Below are positions 25,565-37,006 of a stretch of 64,000 nt of DNA, in pieces (positions within the stretch are counted from its first letter, which is position 1; the number at the start of each line of letters is the position of its first letter). Source of the stretch: Devosia sp. SD17-2 (GTDB lineage Bacteria > Pseudomonadota > Alphaproteobacteria > Rhizobiales > Devosiaceae); contig NZ_CP104002.1 of NCBI RefSeq assembly GCF_029201565.1, positions 2,063,001 through 2,127,000 of the forward strand, read 5' to 3'. The notes under the pieces are model-generated. The model was given only the letters and a program-made list of their open reading frames with translations, had not been told where the DNA came from and did no database searches. A program made the position numbers and the translations under genes.

Positions 25565-28120
25565 ATGCAGCATTCGCCGTTCCGCGCAGCCCTGATTCTG
25601 CTCGTTGCGATCGCGGGGATTCTCTTCGCCGTTCCCAACTTCCTTCCCAAGTCGACGCTTGATGCGCTGCCTGGGTGGTTTCCAAAGCAGGGCATGGTCC
25701 TGGGTCTCGATTTGCAGGGCGGCTCGCACCTGCTGCTCGAAGTGGACCGGGAGGGTATCGTCAGCCAGAGGCTGAGCGATGTGCGGCGCGATGCGCGTAA
25801 CGTCCTCGCCAACCAGAATGGCATCGGCAATATCATCACCACCGATGAGGCGCGCAACGCGCTCTATATCGAGCTGACCGATCCCAGCCAGAAGGCGCAG
25901 GCCGAAACGGCTATCCGCGGCCTGCAGAACTCGCTCAGCAATGTGCTGTTCGGCGGGGTGGGGATCGACGAATTCGCCTTTGGCGAGACGGCTGACGGTC
26001 GCCTGACCATCACGCTGACACCCGAAGGCATTACCCAGCGCATGAGCTCGCTGGTCTCCCAGTCGATGGAAGTGATCCGCAGCCGTATTGACGAGCTGGG
26101 CACCACCGAGCCGTCGATCCAGCGCCAGGGCGACACGCGCGTTCTCGTGCAGGTTCCCGGCTTTGGCGATTCCACGCGCCTGAAAAACATCATTTCGCAG
26201 ACGGCCCGCCTGACCTTCCACATGGTCTATCCGGGCATGAGCGCGGCACAGGCCGAGGCCCAGGGCCTGCCGGCCGGCACCATGATCCTGCCCAGCCAGA
26301 CGGGCGGCTTCGAACTTATCTATGAAGACGTGGCGCTCGGCGGCGAGTCGCTCGTTGACGCCCAGCCGGCCTATGACCAGCAGCAGGGTATCCCTGTCGT
26401 CAGCTTCAAGTTCGACACGCGCGGCGCCATCACCTTTGGCGAAATCACCTCGCGCAATGTCGGCCAGCGCTTTGCCATCGTGCTCGACAACCAGGTGATC
26501 ACCGCGCCGGTCATCAACCAGCCGATCACCGGTGGTTCGGGCCAGATCAGCGGCAGCTTCACCACGGCCAGCGCCAATGACCTTGCCGTGCTGCTGCGCG
26601 CCGGCGCACTGCCGGCCAGCCTCAACGTCGTCGAAGAACGCACGGTCGACGCCAGCCTCGGCGCCGACTCGATCCAGGCCGGCCTCACCGCAGGTGTCGT
26701 GGCCGCCGTGCTGGTGCTCGCCTTCATGGTGGTCGCCTATGGCGTCTGGGGCGTGTTCGCGAACGTCTCGCTGATCCTCAACATCGTTCTCATCTTTGCT
26801 GCGCTCTCGACCCTCGGGGCGACGCTGACACTGCCCGGTATCGCCGGTATCGTTCTGACCATCGGCATGGCCGTGGACGCGAACGTGCTGATCTACGAAC
26901 GCATGCGCGAAGAGCAGGCGGCCGGCAAATCACCGGTGCAGGCCATCCAGGCCGGTTTCGAGCGCGCGTGGGGTACCATCATCGACTCGCACCTAACGCA
27001 GCTCGTTGCGGCCGTGGTGCTCTACTTCATGGGCTCGGGCCCGGTGCAAGGCTTTGCAGTGACGCTGGGCCTCGGCATCCTGACCTCGCTCTTTACCTCC
27101 TACACCGTGACCTCCTTCCAGGTCAGCCAGTGGTTCAAGATCGTTCGGCCCAAGAAGCTGAAGATCCAGCACTTCCGCTTCATTCCGGACGGCACCAAGA
27201 TCCCGTTCATGAAGATCTCGCGGACGGTGATCGCGCTCTCGATCGTGATGACCGTGGTTTCCATCGGCACCGCCTATTTCAAGGGCTTCAATTTCGGCAT
27301 CGACTTCGTCGGTGGCACGGCGATCGAAGTTCAGCATGTGGGCGGCCCGGCCGATGTCGGCTATGTCCGCTCGCTGCTGAGCGATCTCGACGTCGGCGAA
27401 ATCCAGATCCAGGGTTTCGGGACGCCGCAGGACGTGCTGATCCGCGTGCAGGCGCAGGAAGGCGGCCAGGAGGCCGACCAGATCGCCGTCGCCAAGGTGA
27501 CCGACGCGCTCGCGGCCGAGAACTACGAAGTGCGCCGAACCGAGGCAGTGAGTGGCACGGTTTCGGGTGAGCTCGCCTGGAAGGGTACGCTCGCCGTCAT
27601 CATCGCGCTCGCGGCAATCCTGATCTACATCTGGATCCGCTTCGAGTGGCAGTTCGCCATGGCGGCAGTGACGACGACCTCGCACGATCTGATCATGACG
27701 ATCGGCCTGTTCTCACTGGTGGGGCTGGAGTTCAATCTCTCCTCGATTGCGGCGGTGCTGACGCTTGTCGGTATCTCGCTCAACGAGACGGTGGTTGTGT
27801 CCGACCGTATCCGTGAAAACCTCGTCAAATATCGCAAGATGCCGCTGCCGGAGCTGATCGATCTCTCGATCAACCAGACCATCGTGCGTACGTCGTTGAC
27901 CCAGTTCACCCTGTTGCTGGCGCTCGTGCCGCTGGTGCTGTTTGGCGGCGAGTCGCTGCGCAGCTTCACCATCGCCATGACCTTCGGCTCGCTGGTGGGC
28001 ATGTATTCCTCGATCATCGTCAACGGCCCGATCCTGATCAATTTCGGCCTCAAGCAGAAGACGGACGCCGAATTGGCGGCGGCCCGGAAGGAAAAGTCGG
28101 CGGATGGCGCATCCGTCTGA
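25565..28120 (+). CDS. secDF: Fused protein translocase subunit SecDF
   Basis: An 851-residue fusion of SecD (about residues 1-530) and SecF (about 545-851), each with six membrane helices and one large periplasmic loop. The SecD motif LGLDLQGGSHLLLEVD appears near residues 44-59, with GIAGIVLTIGMAVDANVLIYER in its membrane domain; the SecF half has FNFGIDFVGGTAIEV and GISLNETVVVSDRIREN. SecDF uses the proton gradient to pull proteins out of SecYEG on the periplasmic side. The fusion is common in Rhizobiales. The last codons overlap the next gene by 17 bp. Confidence 0.96.
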   Translation: MQHSPFRAALILLVAIAGILFAVPNFLPKSTLDALPGWFPKQGMVLGLDLQGGSHLLLEVDREGIVSQRLSDVRRDARNVLANQNGIGNIITTDEARNALYIELTDPSQKAQAETAIRGLQNSLSNVLFGGVGIDEFAFGETADGRLTITLTPEGITQRMSSLVSQSMEVIRSRIDELGTTEPSIQRQGDTRVLVQVPGFGDSTRLKNIISQTARLTFHMVYPGMSAAQAEAQGLPAGTMILPSQTGGFELIYEDVALGGESLVDAQPAYDQQQGIPVVSFKFDTRGAITFGEITSRNVGQRFAIVLDNQVITAPVINQPITGGSGQISGSFTTASANDLAVLLRAGALPASLNVVEERTVDASLGADSIQAGLTAGVVAAVLVLAFMVVAYGVWGVFANVSLILNIVLIFAALSTLGATLTLPGIAGIVLTIGMAVDANVLIYERMREEQAAGKSPVQAIQAGFERAWGTIIDSHLTQLVAAVVLYFMGSGPVQGFAVTLGLGILTSLFTSYTVTSFQVSQWFKIVRPKKLKIQHFRFIPDGTKIPFMKISRTVIALSIVMTVVSIGTAYFKGFNFGIDFVGGTAIEVQHVGGPADVGYVRSLLSDLDVGEIQIQGFGTPQDVLIRVQAQEGGQEADQIAVAKVTDALAAENYEVRRTEAVSGTVSGELAWKGTLAVIIALAAILIYIWIRFEWQFAMAAVTTTSHDLIMTIGLFSLVGLEFNLSSIAAVLTLVGISLNETVVVSDRIRENLVKYRKMPLPELIDLSINQTIVRTSLTQFTLLLALVPLVLFGGESLRSFTIAMTFGSLVGMYSSIIVNGPILINFGLKQKTDAELAAARKEKSADGASV

Positions 28121-28511
28121 TTCCAGCCCTGCTGGTGCGGCCCATTATCCGCACCAGGTCGGCATAGATGCTTATGGCAATGGCGGGTTCCGCTTTGCTG
28201 ATCTGTCGCACCGCGGCTCCTTGCTCTGCCTGCCTTCGGGCATGCAGGGGTGGGGGGCCGCCAGCGCAGCCGAGGTCACGCTCGAGAGCCTGTCACCCGT
28301 CCTTGAGATCGCCGACGCGGTCGATGTGCTGCTGATCGGGCTCGGGTCCGAAATCGCTGCCATCGATCCGGCAATCCGCCAGGCGTTTCGCGAGCGGCAG
28401 GTGATTATCGAAGCCGTCAACACCGGCAGCGCCGTGCGCACCTATAATGTGCTGCTGGCCGAAGAACGCGCCGTTGCGGCCGCCTTCATTGCCGTCGAGA
28501 ATGCCCGCTGA
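28104..28511 (+). CDS. Mth938-like domain protein (DUF498, NDUFAF3 family)
   Basis: A 135-residue protein of the Mth938/DUF498 fold, related to the mitochondrial complex I assembly factor NDUFAF3. Visible signatures are IDAYGNGGFRFADLSHRGSL and the central VLLIGLGSEIAAI. It overlaps secDF by 17 bp and its TGA overlaps the next ATG, so the three genes are translationally coupled. In Alphaproteobacteria this gene often accompanies secDF; a role in complex I assembly is inferred from the family and from the NDUFAF6-like neighbour. Confidence 0.8.
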   Translation: MAHPSDSSPAGAAHYPHQVGIDAYGNGGFRFADLSHRGSLLCLPSGMQGWGAASAAEVTLESLSPVLEIADAVDVLLIGLGSEIAAIDPAIRQAFRERQVIIEAVNTGSAVRTYNVLLAEERAVAAAFIAVENAR

Positions 28512-29356
28512 TGGCGGACGGCAGTTTTTCTCAGGCAGCTGAAACGCTGCGCTCCCTCGATCGCGACCGCTATCTGTCGACGCTGGTGCTGCCGGCGGCG
28601 GCGCGGGACGGCGTCACTTCGATCTTTGCCTTCAGCGCTGATGTGGCGGCTATCCGCGCGCGGATTACCAGCCCCGCTGCGGGAGAAATCCGGCTGCAAT
28701 GGTGGAACGATGCGCTGAGCGGGCCGGAGCATGGCGATGTGCGCCAGAACCCGGTTGCCAATGCGCTGATGCAGACCCTGTCGGCCTATGGTCTGCCTGC
28801 CGGTACGCTGCTGCGCCTGCTCGGTGCGCGGCGGTTTGATCTTTATGACGACCCCATGCCGGATCTGCCGAGCTTTGAGGGCTATGCCGGCGAGACGGCT
28901 TCCACGCTGCTGCAGCTGTCGGCGATGATCCTCAACGCGGGGGCTCCGGTGGAGCCGGGCGATGCCGCAGGGCATCTCGGGGTGGCGCAGGCCATGGTGG
29001 GCCATTTGCGGGCCTTCGGGGTCCTAGCTTCGCAGGGGCGGATCATGCTGCCCTGGTCGATCTTTGAAGCCAATGGCGTGCGCGAGGGCGAGATCTTTTC
29101 GGGCACCGACAGCGAGGGATTGCAGGCGGCTCTGGGGCAGATCGCCGAACTGGCGGCAGATCACCTCGCCAAGGCGCAGGTCGCCATCGACGCCTTGCCC
29201 AAGGCGCTGCGACCGGCTTTTGCGATTTACCCGGTGGTGGCGGCGCAGCTGCGTCGGTGGAACGCCAATAGCGCGCAGCCCTTTGCTGTACCCGTTGAAG
29301 AAGCCGATTGGCGCAAGATCGGCCGCATCAGTTGGTGGGCGCTGCGGCAGCGGTAA
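28511..29356 (+). CDS. Squalene/phytoene synthase family protein (NDUFAF6-like)
   Basis: A 281-residue all-helical protein of the trans-isoprenyl synthase fold (RDRYLSTLVLPAAARDGVTSIFAFSAD at the start; later LPWSIFEANGVREGEIFSG). The Asp-rich catalytic pairs of true phytoene synthases (DxxxD) are not obvious: the first site reads YDDPMPDLP and the second appears lost. This is the NDUFAF6-like branch, whose mitochondrial members help assemble complex I. Its coupling to an NDUFAF3-like gene just upstream supports that reading over carotenoid synthesis. Confidence 0.78.
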   Translation: MADGSFSQAAETLRSLDRDRYLSTLVLPAAARDGVTSIFAFSADVAAIRARITSPAAGEIRLQWWNDALSGPEHGDVRQNPVANALMQTLSAYGLPAGTLLRLLGARRFDLYDDPMPDLPSFEGYAGETASTLLQLSAMILNAGAPVEPGDAAGHLGVAQAMVGHLRAFGVLASQGRIMLPWSIFEANGVREGEIFSGTDSEGLQAALGQIAELAADHLAKAQVAIDALPKALRPAFAIYPVVAAQLRRWNANSAQPFAVPVEEADWRKIGRISWWALRQR

Positions 29357-29372
29357 GCTGCCCTCATAAAGG

Positions 29373-29539
29373 GCCCCCTCATCCGCCCTTCGGGCACCTT
29401 CTCCCTCAAGGGGAGAAGGGAGGTTCGAGTTCCGGACTGGCTTCTTGAAAGTCTCGGTATGGGCTGCGAATGCGGAGCGGCTTTCCCTCTCCCCTTGAGG
29501 GAGAGGGTGGATCGACCGAAGGTCGAGACGGGTGAGGGG
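29373..29539. repeat. Two opposed palindromic repeats of the CCCCTCATCCG type
   Basis: CCCCTCATCCGCCCTTCGGG with stem CTTCTCC-CTCAAG-GGAGAAG (29373-29422), and in inverse orientation CCCTCTCC-CCTTGA-GGGAGAGGG ... GGGTGAGGGG (29484-29539). Fills the gap between the converging NDUFAF6-like and thioesterase genes. Confidence 0.6.
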
Positions 29540-29541
29540 TA

Positions 29542-29985
29542 TTACTGCTCGGCAATGGCGACGAAATCGCCGGTCAGCCGGCCTGCGACTTTTCCCTCGA
29601 ACATCAGCTCTGACGAAACGCTGAGGCGGGCGCGGCCGCGTCGCGCCATGGTGGCAAAGAAGCTGTCGAGATCGGCGCCATCAAGCGTGGCGACGGCCAT
29701 GAGATCGCCAGCCACGGGAAGCAGATAATCGATGGTCGATCGCTGGATGACGAGGCGGTTAGTAATGCCTTCCGCGGCGAGGCGCAGGTGGAGGACTGAC
29801 CACGCTGCGAGCAGCGCCAATGTGGCGCCGCTGCCGCCGAAGGCCGTTCCATGCACATTGATATTGGGCTCAAGCGGCGCGGTCAGTTCGACGCGTTCGG
29901 CGCTGGCGAAGAGGGTCTGCACACCCATGGCCCGGGTGATCGGGATGTGGGTGTGCAGATATTCGTCCAGCGCCGAAGGGGTCAT
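29542..29985 (-). CDS. Hotdog-fold thioesterase (YiiD C-terminal type)
   Basis: A 147-residue protein with the hotdog pattern: [37 protein letters not shown] (with the central-helix His-Gly typical of acyl-CoA thioesterase-like domains) and [20 protein letters not shown]. The closest family I recognise is the YiiD C-terminal domain. Substrate unknown. Its ATG overlaps the trmFO stop (ATGA), so it is translated with trmFO. Confidence 0.75.
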   Translation of the reverse strand: MTPSALDEYLHTHIPITRAMGVQTLFASAERVELTAPLEPNINVHGTAFGGSGATLALLAAWSVLHLRLAAEGITNRLVIQRSTIDYLLPVAGDLMAVATLDGADLDSFFATMARRGRARLSVSSELMFEGKVAGRLTGDFVAIAEQ

Positions 29986-31364
29986 TGCCAGGCCTTGAGG
30001 TCTTCGAGGGCGCGGGTGGTGATGGCCTTGCGCTTGGCCATGGTCTTTTCGGTACCCTTCCAGCGTTTTACGCCTTCCGGCTTTTCGATGGTGACTTCCG
30101 GGAAGAGGCCGAAATTGACGTTCATCGGCTGGAAGGAGCGGGCGCCGCTATAGCTTTCCGCCTCGACATGGCCACCGGTGATGTGGCCGATTAGAGCGCC
30201 GAAGGCCGTGGTAACAGGCGGCATGGCGAGGGTTTCGCCGCGCGCTTCGGCAGCAGTGAGGCGGCCAGTGATCAGCCCGCAGGCGGCGCTTTCTACATAG
30301 CCTTCAACACCGGTCACCTGACCGGCGAAGCGGATGCGCGGGTCGGCCTTGAGGCGCAGGTCAGCGGTCAGCACCTTCGGGGAATTGATGAAGGTGTTGC
30401 GGTGCAGCCCACCGAGGCGGGCGAACTGAGCGTTCTCGAGGCCCGGGATCATGCGGAAGATTTCCGCCTGGATGCCGTAGCGCATCTTGGTCTGGAAGCC
30501 GACCATGTTCCACAGCGTGCCCAGGGCATTGTCCTGGCGGAGCTGGACGATGGCGTAGGGCTTTACCGTGGGATTGCGCGGATTGGTCAGGCCAACCGGC
30601 TTCATCGGGCCATGGCGCAGGGTTTCGGCGCCGCGTTCGGCCATGACTTCGATGGGCAGGCAGCCGTCGAAATAGGGGACCTTTTCCCAGTCCTTGAATT
30701 CGTGCAGCGGGGCGGTCTTCAACGCCTCCACGAAGGCATAGTACTGGTCGCGGTCCATCGGCAGATTGAGATAATCCGCACCGTTGCCGCCGGGGCCTAC
30801 CTTGTCATAGCGCGACTGTTTCCAGGCGATGTCATGGTTGATGCTGTCGTAGTGCACGATTGGCGCGATGGCATCGAAGAAGGCGAGGGAATCTTCGCCC
30901 GTCTTGGCCAGAATTGCTTCGGCCAGGGCCGGCGAGGTCAGCGGGCCGGTCGCGATGATGACGTGGCGCCAGTCTTCTGGCGGCCAGCCGGCGATTTCCT
31001 CGCGCTGGATGGTGATGTTGGGGTGATCCTCGATCGCCTTGGTGACGAGGGCCGAAAAGCCGTGGCGGTCGACGGCGAGGGCGCCACCGGCCGGCAGCTT
31101 GCTCGCATCGGCCGCCTTCATGATCAGCGAGTTGCAGCGGCGCATTTCCTCGTGGAGGAGGCCGACAGCATTGTGCTCGTGGTCATCGGAGCGGAAGCTG
31201 TTGGAGCAGACCAGCTCGGCAAAGCTGTCCGTGCTGTGCGCGTCCGTCTCTTTGACGCCGCGCATTTCGTGGAGAATGACCTGCGCACCGGATTCAGCGG
31301 CCTGCCATGCGGCTTCGGAGCCGGCGAGGCCCCCGCCAATGATATGAATGGGTTCTTGTGACAT
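29982..31364 (-). CDS. trmFO: Folate-dependent tRNA (uracil-5-)-methyltransferase TrmFO
   Basis: From ATG 31364 ([12 protein letters not shown]) a 460-residue flavoprotein; the frame continues 12 codons upstream but the FAD-binding start fixes this ATG. The dinucleotide motif is [20 protein letters not shown], followed by [20 protein letters not shown] with a conserved Cys, and C-terminal [16 protein letters not shown]. TrmFO methylates U54 of tRNA using methylene-tetrahydrofolate. It is followed by an overlapping thioesterase gene. Confidence 0.95.
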   Translation of the reverse strand: MSQEPIHIIGGGLAGSEAAWQAAESGAQVILHEMRGVKETDAHSTDSFAELVCSNSFRSDDHEHNAVGLLHEEMRRCNSLIMKAADASKLPAGGALAVDRHGFSALVTKAIEDHPNITIQREEIAGWPPEDWRHVIIATGPLTSPALAEAILAKTGEDSLAFFDAIAPIVHYDSINHDIAWKQSRYDKVGPGGNGADYLNLPMDRDQYYAFVEALKTAPLHEFKDWEKVPYFDGCLPIEVMAERGAETLRHGPMKPVGLTNPRNPTVKPYAIVQLRQDNALGTLWNMVGFQTKMRYGIQAEIFRMIPGLENAQFARLGGLHRNTFINSPKVLTADLRLKADPRIRFAGQVTGVEGYVESAACGLITGRLTAAEARGETLAMPPVTTAFGALIGHITGGHVEAESYSGARSFQPMNVNFGLFPEVTIEKPEGVKRWKGTEKTMAKRKAITTRALEDLKAWQ

Positions 31365-31409
31365 GGCGAGCCAAATACCAAGCCCGCCATGCCCCCGCAA
31401 TGGGCGAGT

Positions 31410-31970
31410 TCATGCAGCGCGTCGTTCGTGACGGCCTTCGTTGATTTCTTCGGCAATCTTGTCGCAAAAAGCGTCGAGATCGCCGGGGTTGCGGGAGGTA
31501 ATGAGGCCCTGGTCGGTGACGACGGCACTGTCTTCCCAGAGCCCGCCGGCATTGACGACATCGGTCTTGACCGAGGGGTAGGACGTGACCTTGCGGCCCT
31601 TGATGATGCCGGTTTCGACCAGCAGCCATGGCGCGTGGCAGATTGCGGCGACGACCTTCTTGTCATCCCAGAAGGATTTTATGAAATCGAGCGCTGACTG
31701 CTCGACCCGCAGGAGATCGGGATTGATCTGGCCGCCGGGGAGGACGATGGCGTCGTAGTCGTCGGACTTGGCGTCGGCGAGGGTCTTGTCGACGGGAACG
31801 CTCTGGCCCCAGTCATCCTTGTCCCAGCCCTTGATCTCGCCGGCTTCGAGAGAGATCACCTCGACCCGCGCGCCGGCTCCACGCAGTTTTTCGAGAGGGA
31901 CCTGGAGTTCGGACTGCTCGAAGCCATGGGTGGCGAGGATCGCAATCGATTTGCCTGTGAGGTCTTTCAT
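31410..31970 (-). CDS. DJ-1/PfpI family protein
   Basis: A 186-residue class I glutamine amidotransferase-like protein. The nucleophile elbow VVAAICHAPWLLVETG carries Cys111, and the acidic partner lies in FEQSELQVP near residue 18. It resembles YhbO/PfpI stress proteins (deglycase or chaperone/protease activity is debated for the family). It sits 45 bp upstream of trmFO on the same strand. Confidence 0.9.
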   Translation of the reverse strand: MKDLTGKSIAILATHGFEQSELQVPLEKLRGAGARVEVISLEAGEIKGWDKDDWGQSVPVDKTLADAKSDDYDAIVLPGGQINPDLLRVEQSALDFIKSFWDDKKVVAAICHAPWLLVETGIIKGRKVTSYPSVKTDVVNAGGLWEDSAVVTDQGLITSRNPGDLDAFCDKIAEEINEGRHERRAA

Positions 31971-32063
31971 CTGAAAACTCCATCTGTTGGGGTGTGTTCA
32001 GCCAACGGGGCGTGGAGTCGATGGTTCCTCAATGTACGATCACGGAGAGGGCAAAAGAAAACA

Positions 32064-32086
32064 CCCGCGTCTCAGAGAGATGCGGG
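32064..32086 (-). terminator. Terminator downstream of the DUF1127 gene
   Basis: CCCGCGTCTC-AGA-GAGATGCGGG with one G-T pair. On the minus strand the hairpin is followed by TGTTTTCTTTT, so it terminates the small gene at 32118-32267. Confidence 0.75.
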
Positions 32087-32117
32087 CGTTCGGTTTGTAG
32101 TAAGTGCCAAGTCTCTA

Positions 32118-32267
32118 TTAGAGAGTGTTGGCATGGTCGCGAGCAATACGATTGATATCGGTGCGAGCGATGCCCAGGTCGTTGAGCTGGCGATTGTCGA
32201 GAGCGGCCAGTTCACGCACGGTCTGCTGATAGGCGGTCCATTTCTTGAAAGTCTTGCGAATGTCCAT
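32118..32267 (-). CDS. DUF1127-type small protein
   Basis: A 49-residue protein: MDIRKTFKKWTAYQQTVREL then AALDNRQLNDLGIARTDINR. The segment (R)ELxxLDNRxLNDLGIxRxDI is the DUF1127 signature (YjiS-like), very common as small Arg-rich ORFs in Rhizobiales. Members have been linked to RNA binding and to carbon and phosphate metabolism. AAAGGGA precedes the ATG and a terminator follows, so it is a monocistronic unit. Function here is unknown. Confidence 0.85.
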   Translation of the reverse strand: MDIRKTFKKWTAYQQTVRELAALDNRQLNDLGIARTDINRIARDHANTL

Positions 32268-32466
32268 TTGAAAGTCCCTTTCGTTTACGATGATAGATAT
32301 AGGCCGGGCCCCTCGGGACGAGCAGATAGAAAAATCTCAAAGAAGCTATGCGTTTTCTGCAAGTCGTTAATCGTGGTCGTTCACCTTCGGTTAAGGCTCC
32401 CGGCAAAGCTGTGGCCGCCGGAGGGCGATCCGGCGGCCACTCAGAATTTCGGGGCGGCTTGCAGGC

Positions 32467-32625
32467 CTAGCGATCGAAGAGCGACCGCGTCATTTTCGAG
32501 AAGTCAGGCCCGCTAAGCCCCAGCATGTCGGCATCTCGCGTGGTTGGGACGTCCAGTTCCCGCAATTGCTGCTTGATGTCGACCAGGCGCTTCAGGCGCC
32601 AGACGGCACGCACGAACATGGTCAT
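32467..32625 (-). CDS. Second small ORF, DUF1127/DUF6455-like
   Basis: A 52-residue ORF beginning MTMFVRAVWRLKRLVDIKQQ and continuing LRELDVPTTRDADMLGLSGP. The LRELD...MLGLS segment resembles the DUF1127-like LxxLDD..LxDLGLxRxD pattern, but the Arg residues are fewer. GAGGAT directly precedes ATG 32625, and spacing is better for the second ATG at 32619 (50 residues). It lies 200 bp upstream of the first small gene on the same strand. No clear family; probably a real gene. Confidence 0.55.
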   Translation of the reverse strand: MTMFVRAVWRLKRLVDIKQQLRELDVPTTRDADMLGLSGPDFSKMTRSLFDR

Positions 32626-32985
32626 ATATCCTCAGGGCTGGTTGCAGAAAAAAGAGGATGAGCCGATTTGCGGGTGCTTTCCAGAGAGGAGAAAGCAGGC
32701 GCTGCATGCGTTGAGCGCATGGCGGTTTTTATAAGGTTCAATGAGGTGCTGAAAATGACGGCAGTGGTCAATTCAGCGGCAGTTTCTCGCGCGGCGCATG
32801 GGCGTCGTCGCTGACGGGGGCGGAGTGCCTGCCGACTGCTCGCATTTGGGTATGCGTGTTGTGAATGAGAAGAGCGATGCGGCAATGCGTCCCATGAGGC
32901 GCTGCGTGCTGGGTCCGTGTGGCGCGCAGGTGGCCCCGCCCTCGGTCCAGCAATTCGAACGTCGCCCGCATGGCCTTCCTGGTTT

Positions 32986-33008
32986 GAAAGGCTCCACCGG
33001 AGCCTTTC
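32986..33008. terminator. Unassigned 10-bp hairpin
   Basis: Perfect stem GAAAGGCTCC-ACC-GGAGCCTTTC with an AT-rich 3' flank but no clear T-tract. No gene ends next to it; it could mark a small transcript. Confidence 0.4.
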
Positions 33009-33094
33009 ATCCTTCTGATCGCCTTCGGAACCCTAGAACGGAGAGGCGGGCGATGGAGCCGAGAGAGTATCGGGTGCGGACCCCGCCTAACAAA

Positions 33095-33116
33095 GATCCC
33101 CGCTTTCGCGGGGATC
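33095..33116 (-). terminator. Terminator of uvrA
   Basis: Perfect 9-bp stem GATCCCCGC-TTTC-GCGGGGATC; on the minus strand it is followed by TTTGTT, 30 nt beyond the uvrA stop. Confidence 0.8.
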
Positions 33117-33145
33117 AAATGGTGACGCGGTTTGTTGGCCGAACC

Positions 33146-36040
<2,895 letters not shown>

Positions 36041-36222
36041 TTTCACGTCCGTGGCTCGTCGTGCCGGTCGAAGGCACAGCAGCAATGGGTTCAAGGGGGC
36101 TGGAGAGCCCTTCAAATAGGCGTAGCAAGGGCGGGCTGCAAGCCGTCCTTATACCGGTGTCTGGCGGCGGCTTTCACCTTAGCGTGTCCCGGCGGCCGTG
36201 CGAAAGCACCTTTGAATAAAGT

Positions 36223-36237
36223 GAACGTTTGCAGAAC
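36223..36237 (-). promoter_or_regulatory. LexA (SOS) box upstream of uvrA
   Basis: GAAC-GTTTGCA-GAAC, a perfect direct repeat GAAC-N7-GAAC (GTTC-N7-GTTC on the minus strand), the alphaproteobacterial LexA consensus. It lies in the gap upstream of uvrA, a classical SOS gene. I do not see a clear -10 overlapping it. Confidence 0.7.
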
Positions 36238-36356
36238 ATCCCGGATTCGGTCAAGCTGCTATGGGCAATGGCGCTGACAGATGGTGTCAGCAGCGTTTTG
36301 GCGGCCGGGATCGTATTCCATCGGTGGAGCCGGTCTGGGGAATGAGAGAGAAGGGC

Positions 36357-36379
36357 GCCTTGCCGAGGGTCGGCAAGGC
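36357..36379 (-). terminator. Terminator hairpin downstream of the rhodanese gene
   Basis: Perfect 10-bp stem GCCTTGCCGA-GGG-TCGGCAAGGC just past the minus-strand stop at 36392. T-tract weak. Confidence 0.6.
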
Positions 36380-36391
36380 ATCATCAGGGCG

Positions 36392-36775
36392 TCAGACTTT
36401 TTCGACTTCGCCGCCGGCGTCGACCCAGTCAGGCTTGAAGCCGCCGAGATTATAGACGTTGGTGTAGCCCATCTGCTTGAGGGTGGCGCCGCTGAGGGCC
36501 GAGCGGCCGCCGGAAGCGCAATGGAGAATGACGGGGCGATCCGTCGTGAGATTGGCATCGTGATATTGCGAGGCCGCATCGGCCCGGAACTCAAGCATGC
36601 CACGGGGGATGTTGATGGAGCCGGGTATCTTCCCATTGGCCGCCAGTTCGGCGCTGTCGCGGACGTCGACGATGACAGCGTTCTGTTCCTCGACCATGCG
36701 GCGGGCTTCGTCGGCGGAAATGCGGGGCACCGCTGCATTGGCTGCGGCGAGCATGTCTTTCACATTGGCAGACAC
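36392..36775 (-). CDS. Rhodanese-like domain protein
   Basis: From GTG 36775, with a strong GAGGAGG five bases upstream, a 127-residue single-domain rhodanese; the frame remains open upstream but the ribosome-binding site fixes the start. CDC25-like signatures are NAVIVDVRDSAELAANGKIPGS and the active-site loop VILHCASGGRSALSG with the catalytic Cys. Such proteins transfer sulfane sulfur or act in redox sulfur handling. No neighbouring gene indicates the acceptor. Confidence 0.9.
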   Translation of the reverse strand: MSANVKDMLAAANAAVPRISADEARRMVEEQNAVIVDVRDSAELAANGKIPGSINIPRGMLEFRADAASQYHDANLTTDRPVILHCASGGRSALSGATLKQMGYTNVYNLGGFKPDWVDAGGEVEKV

Positions 36776-36865
36776 AAGGACCTCCTCTGATGTGTGCGGA
36801 GGGGAGGATAGGCCGGGCGCGTGGCGGAAGCGAGGCCGGTGTTTTTCGGGGGCGGCGGTGAGGAA

Positions 36866-36900
36866 CCCCCACCTAACCTCCCCCTGGTAGGGGGAGGGAC
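36866..36900. repeat. Family A palindromic repeat, short form
   Basis: CCCCCACCTAA then perfect stem CCTCCCCCT-GGT-AGGGGGAGG. Nearly identical to the copy at 53576. Confidence 0.7.
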
Positions 36901-36957
36901 GCATTGAGGGTGGGGTGGCCGCGGTGCCGTAGCAGCGAGCGATAATAGGGAGGTGGA

Positions 36958-36978
36958 CCACCCGGATGAACCGGGTGG
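36958..36978. repeat. Family B palindrome
   Basis: CCACCCGG-ATGAA-CCGGGTGG, same length and layout as the copies at 8694 and 24051, with a different but still complementary outer stem. Confidence 0.55.
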
Positions 36979-37006
36979 TGAGGGGCAGCTGGGGCCTGGT
37001 GTCGCC

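Larger units (their letters stand above)
32626..33145. other. 520-bp gene-free stretch upstream of the small ORFs, downstream of uvrA
   Basis: Contains two hairpins (listed separately) and open frames on both strands with no recognisable protein. The left part presumably holds the promoter for the small ORF at 32467-32625. I see no RNA gene I can name. Confidence 0.5.
36041..36391. other. 351-bp region between rhodanese and uvrA genes
   Basis: Holds the uvrA upstream region with the LexA box at 36223 and, at the other end, the rhodanese terminator. No additional gene seen. Confidence 0.5.
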
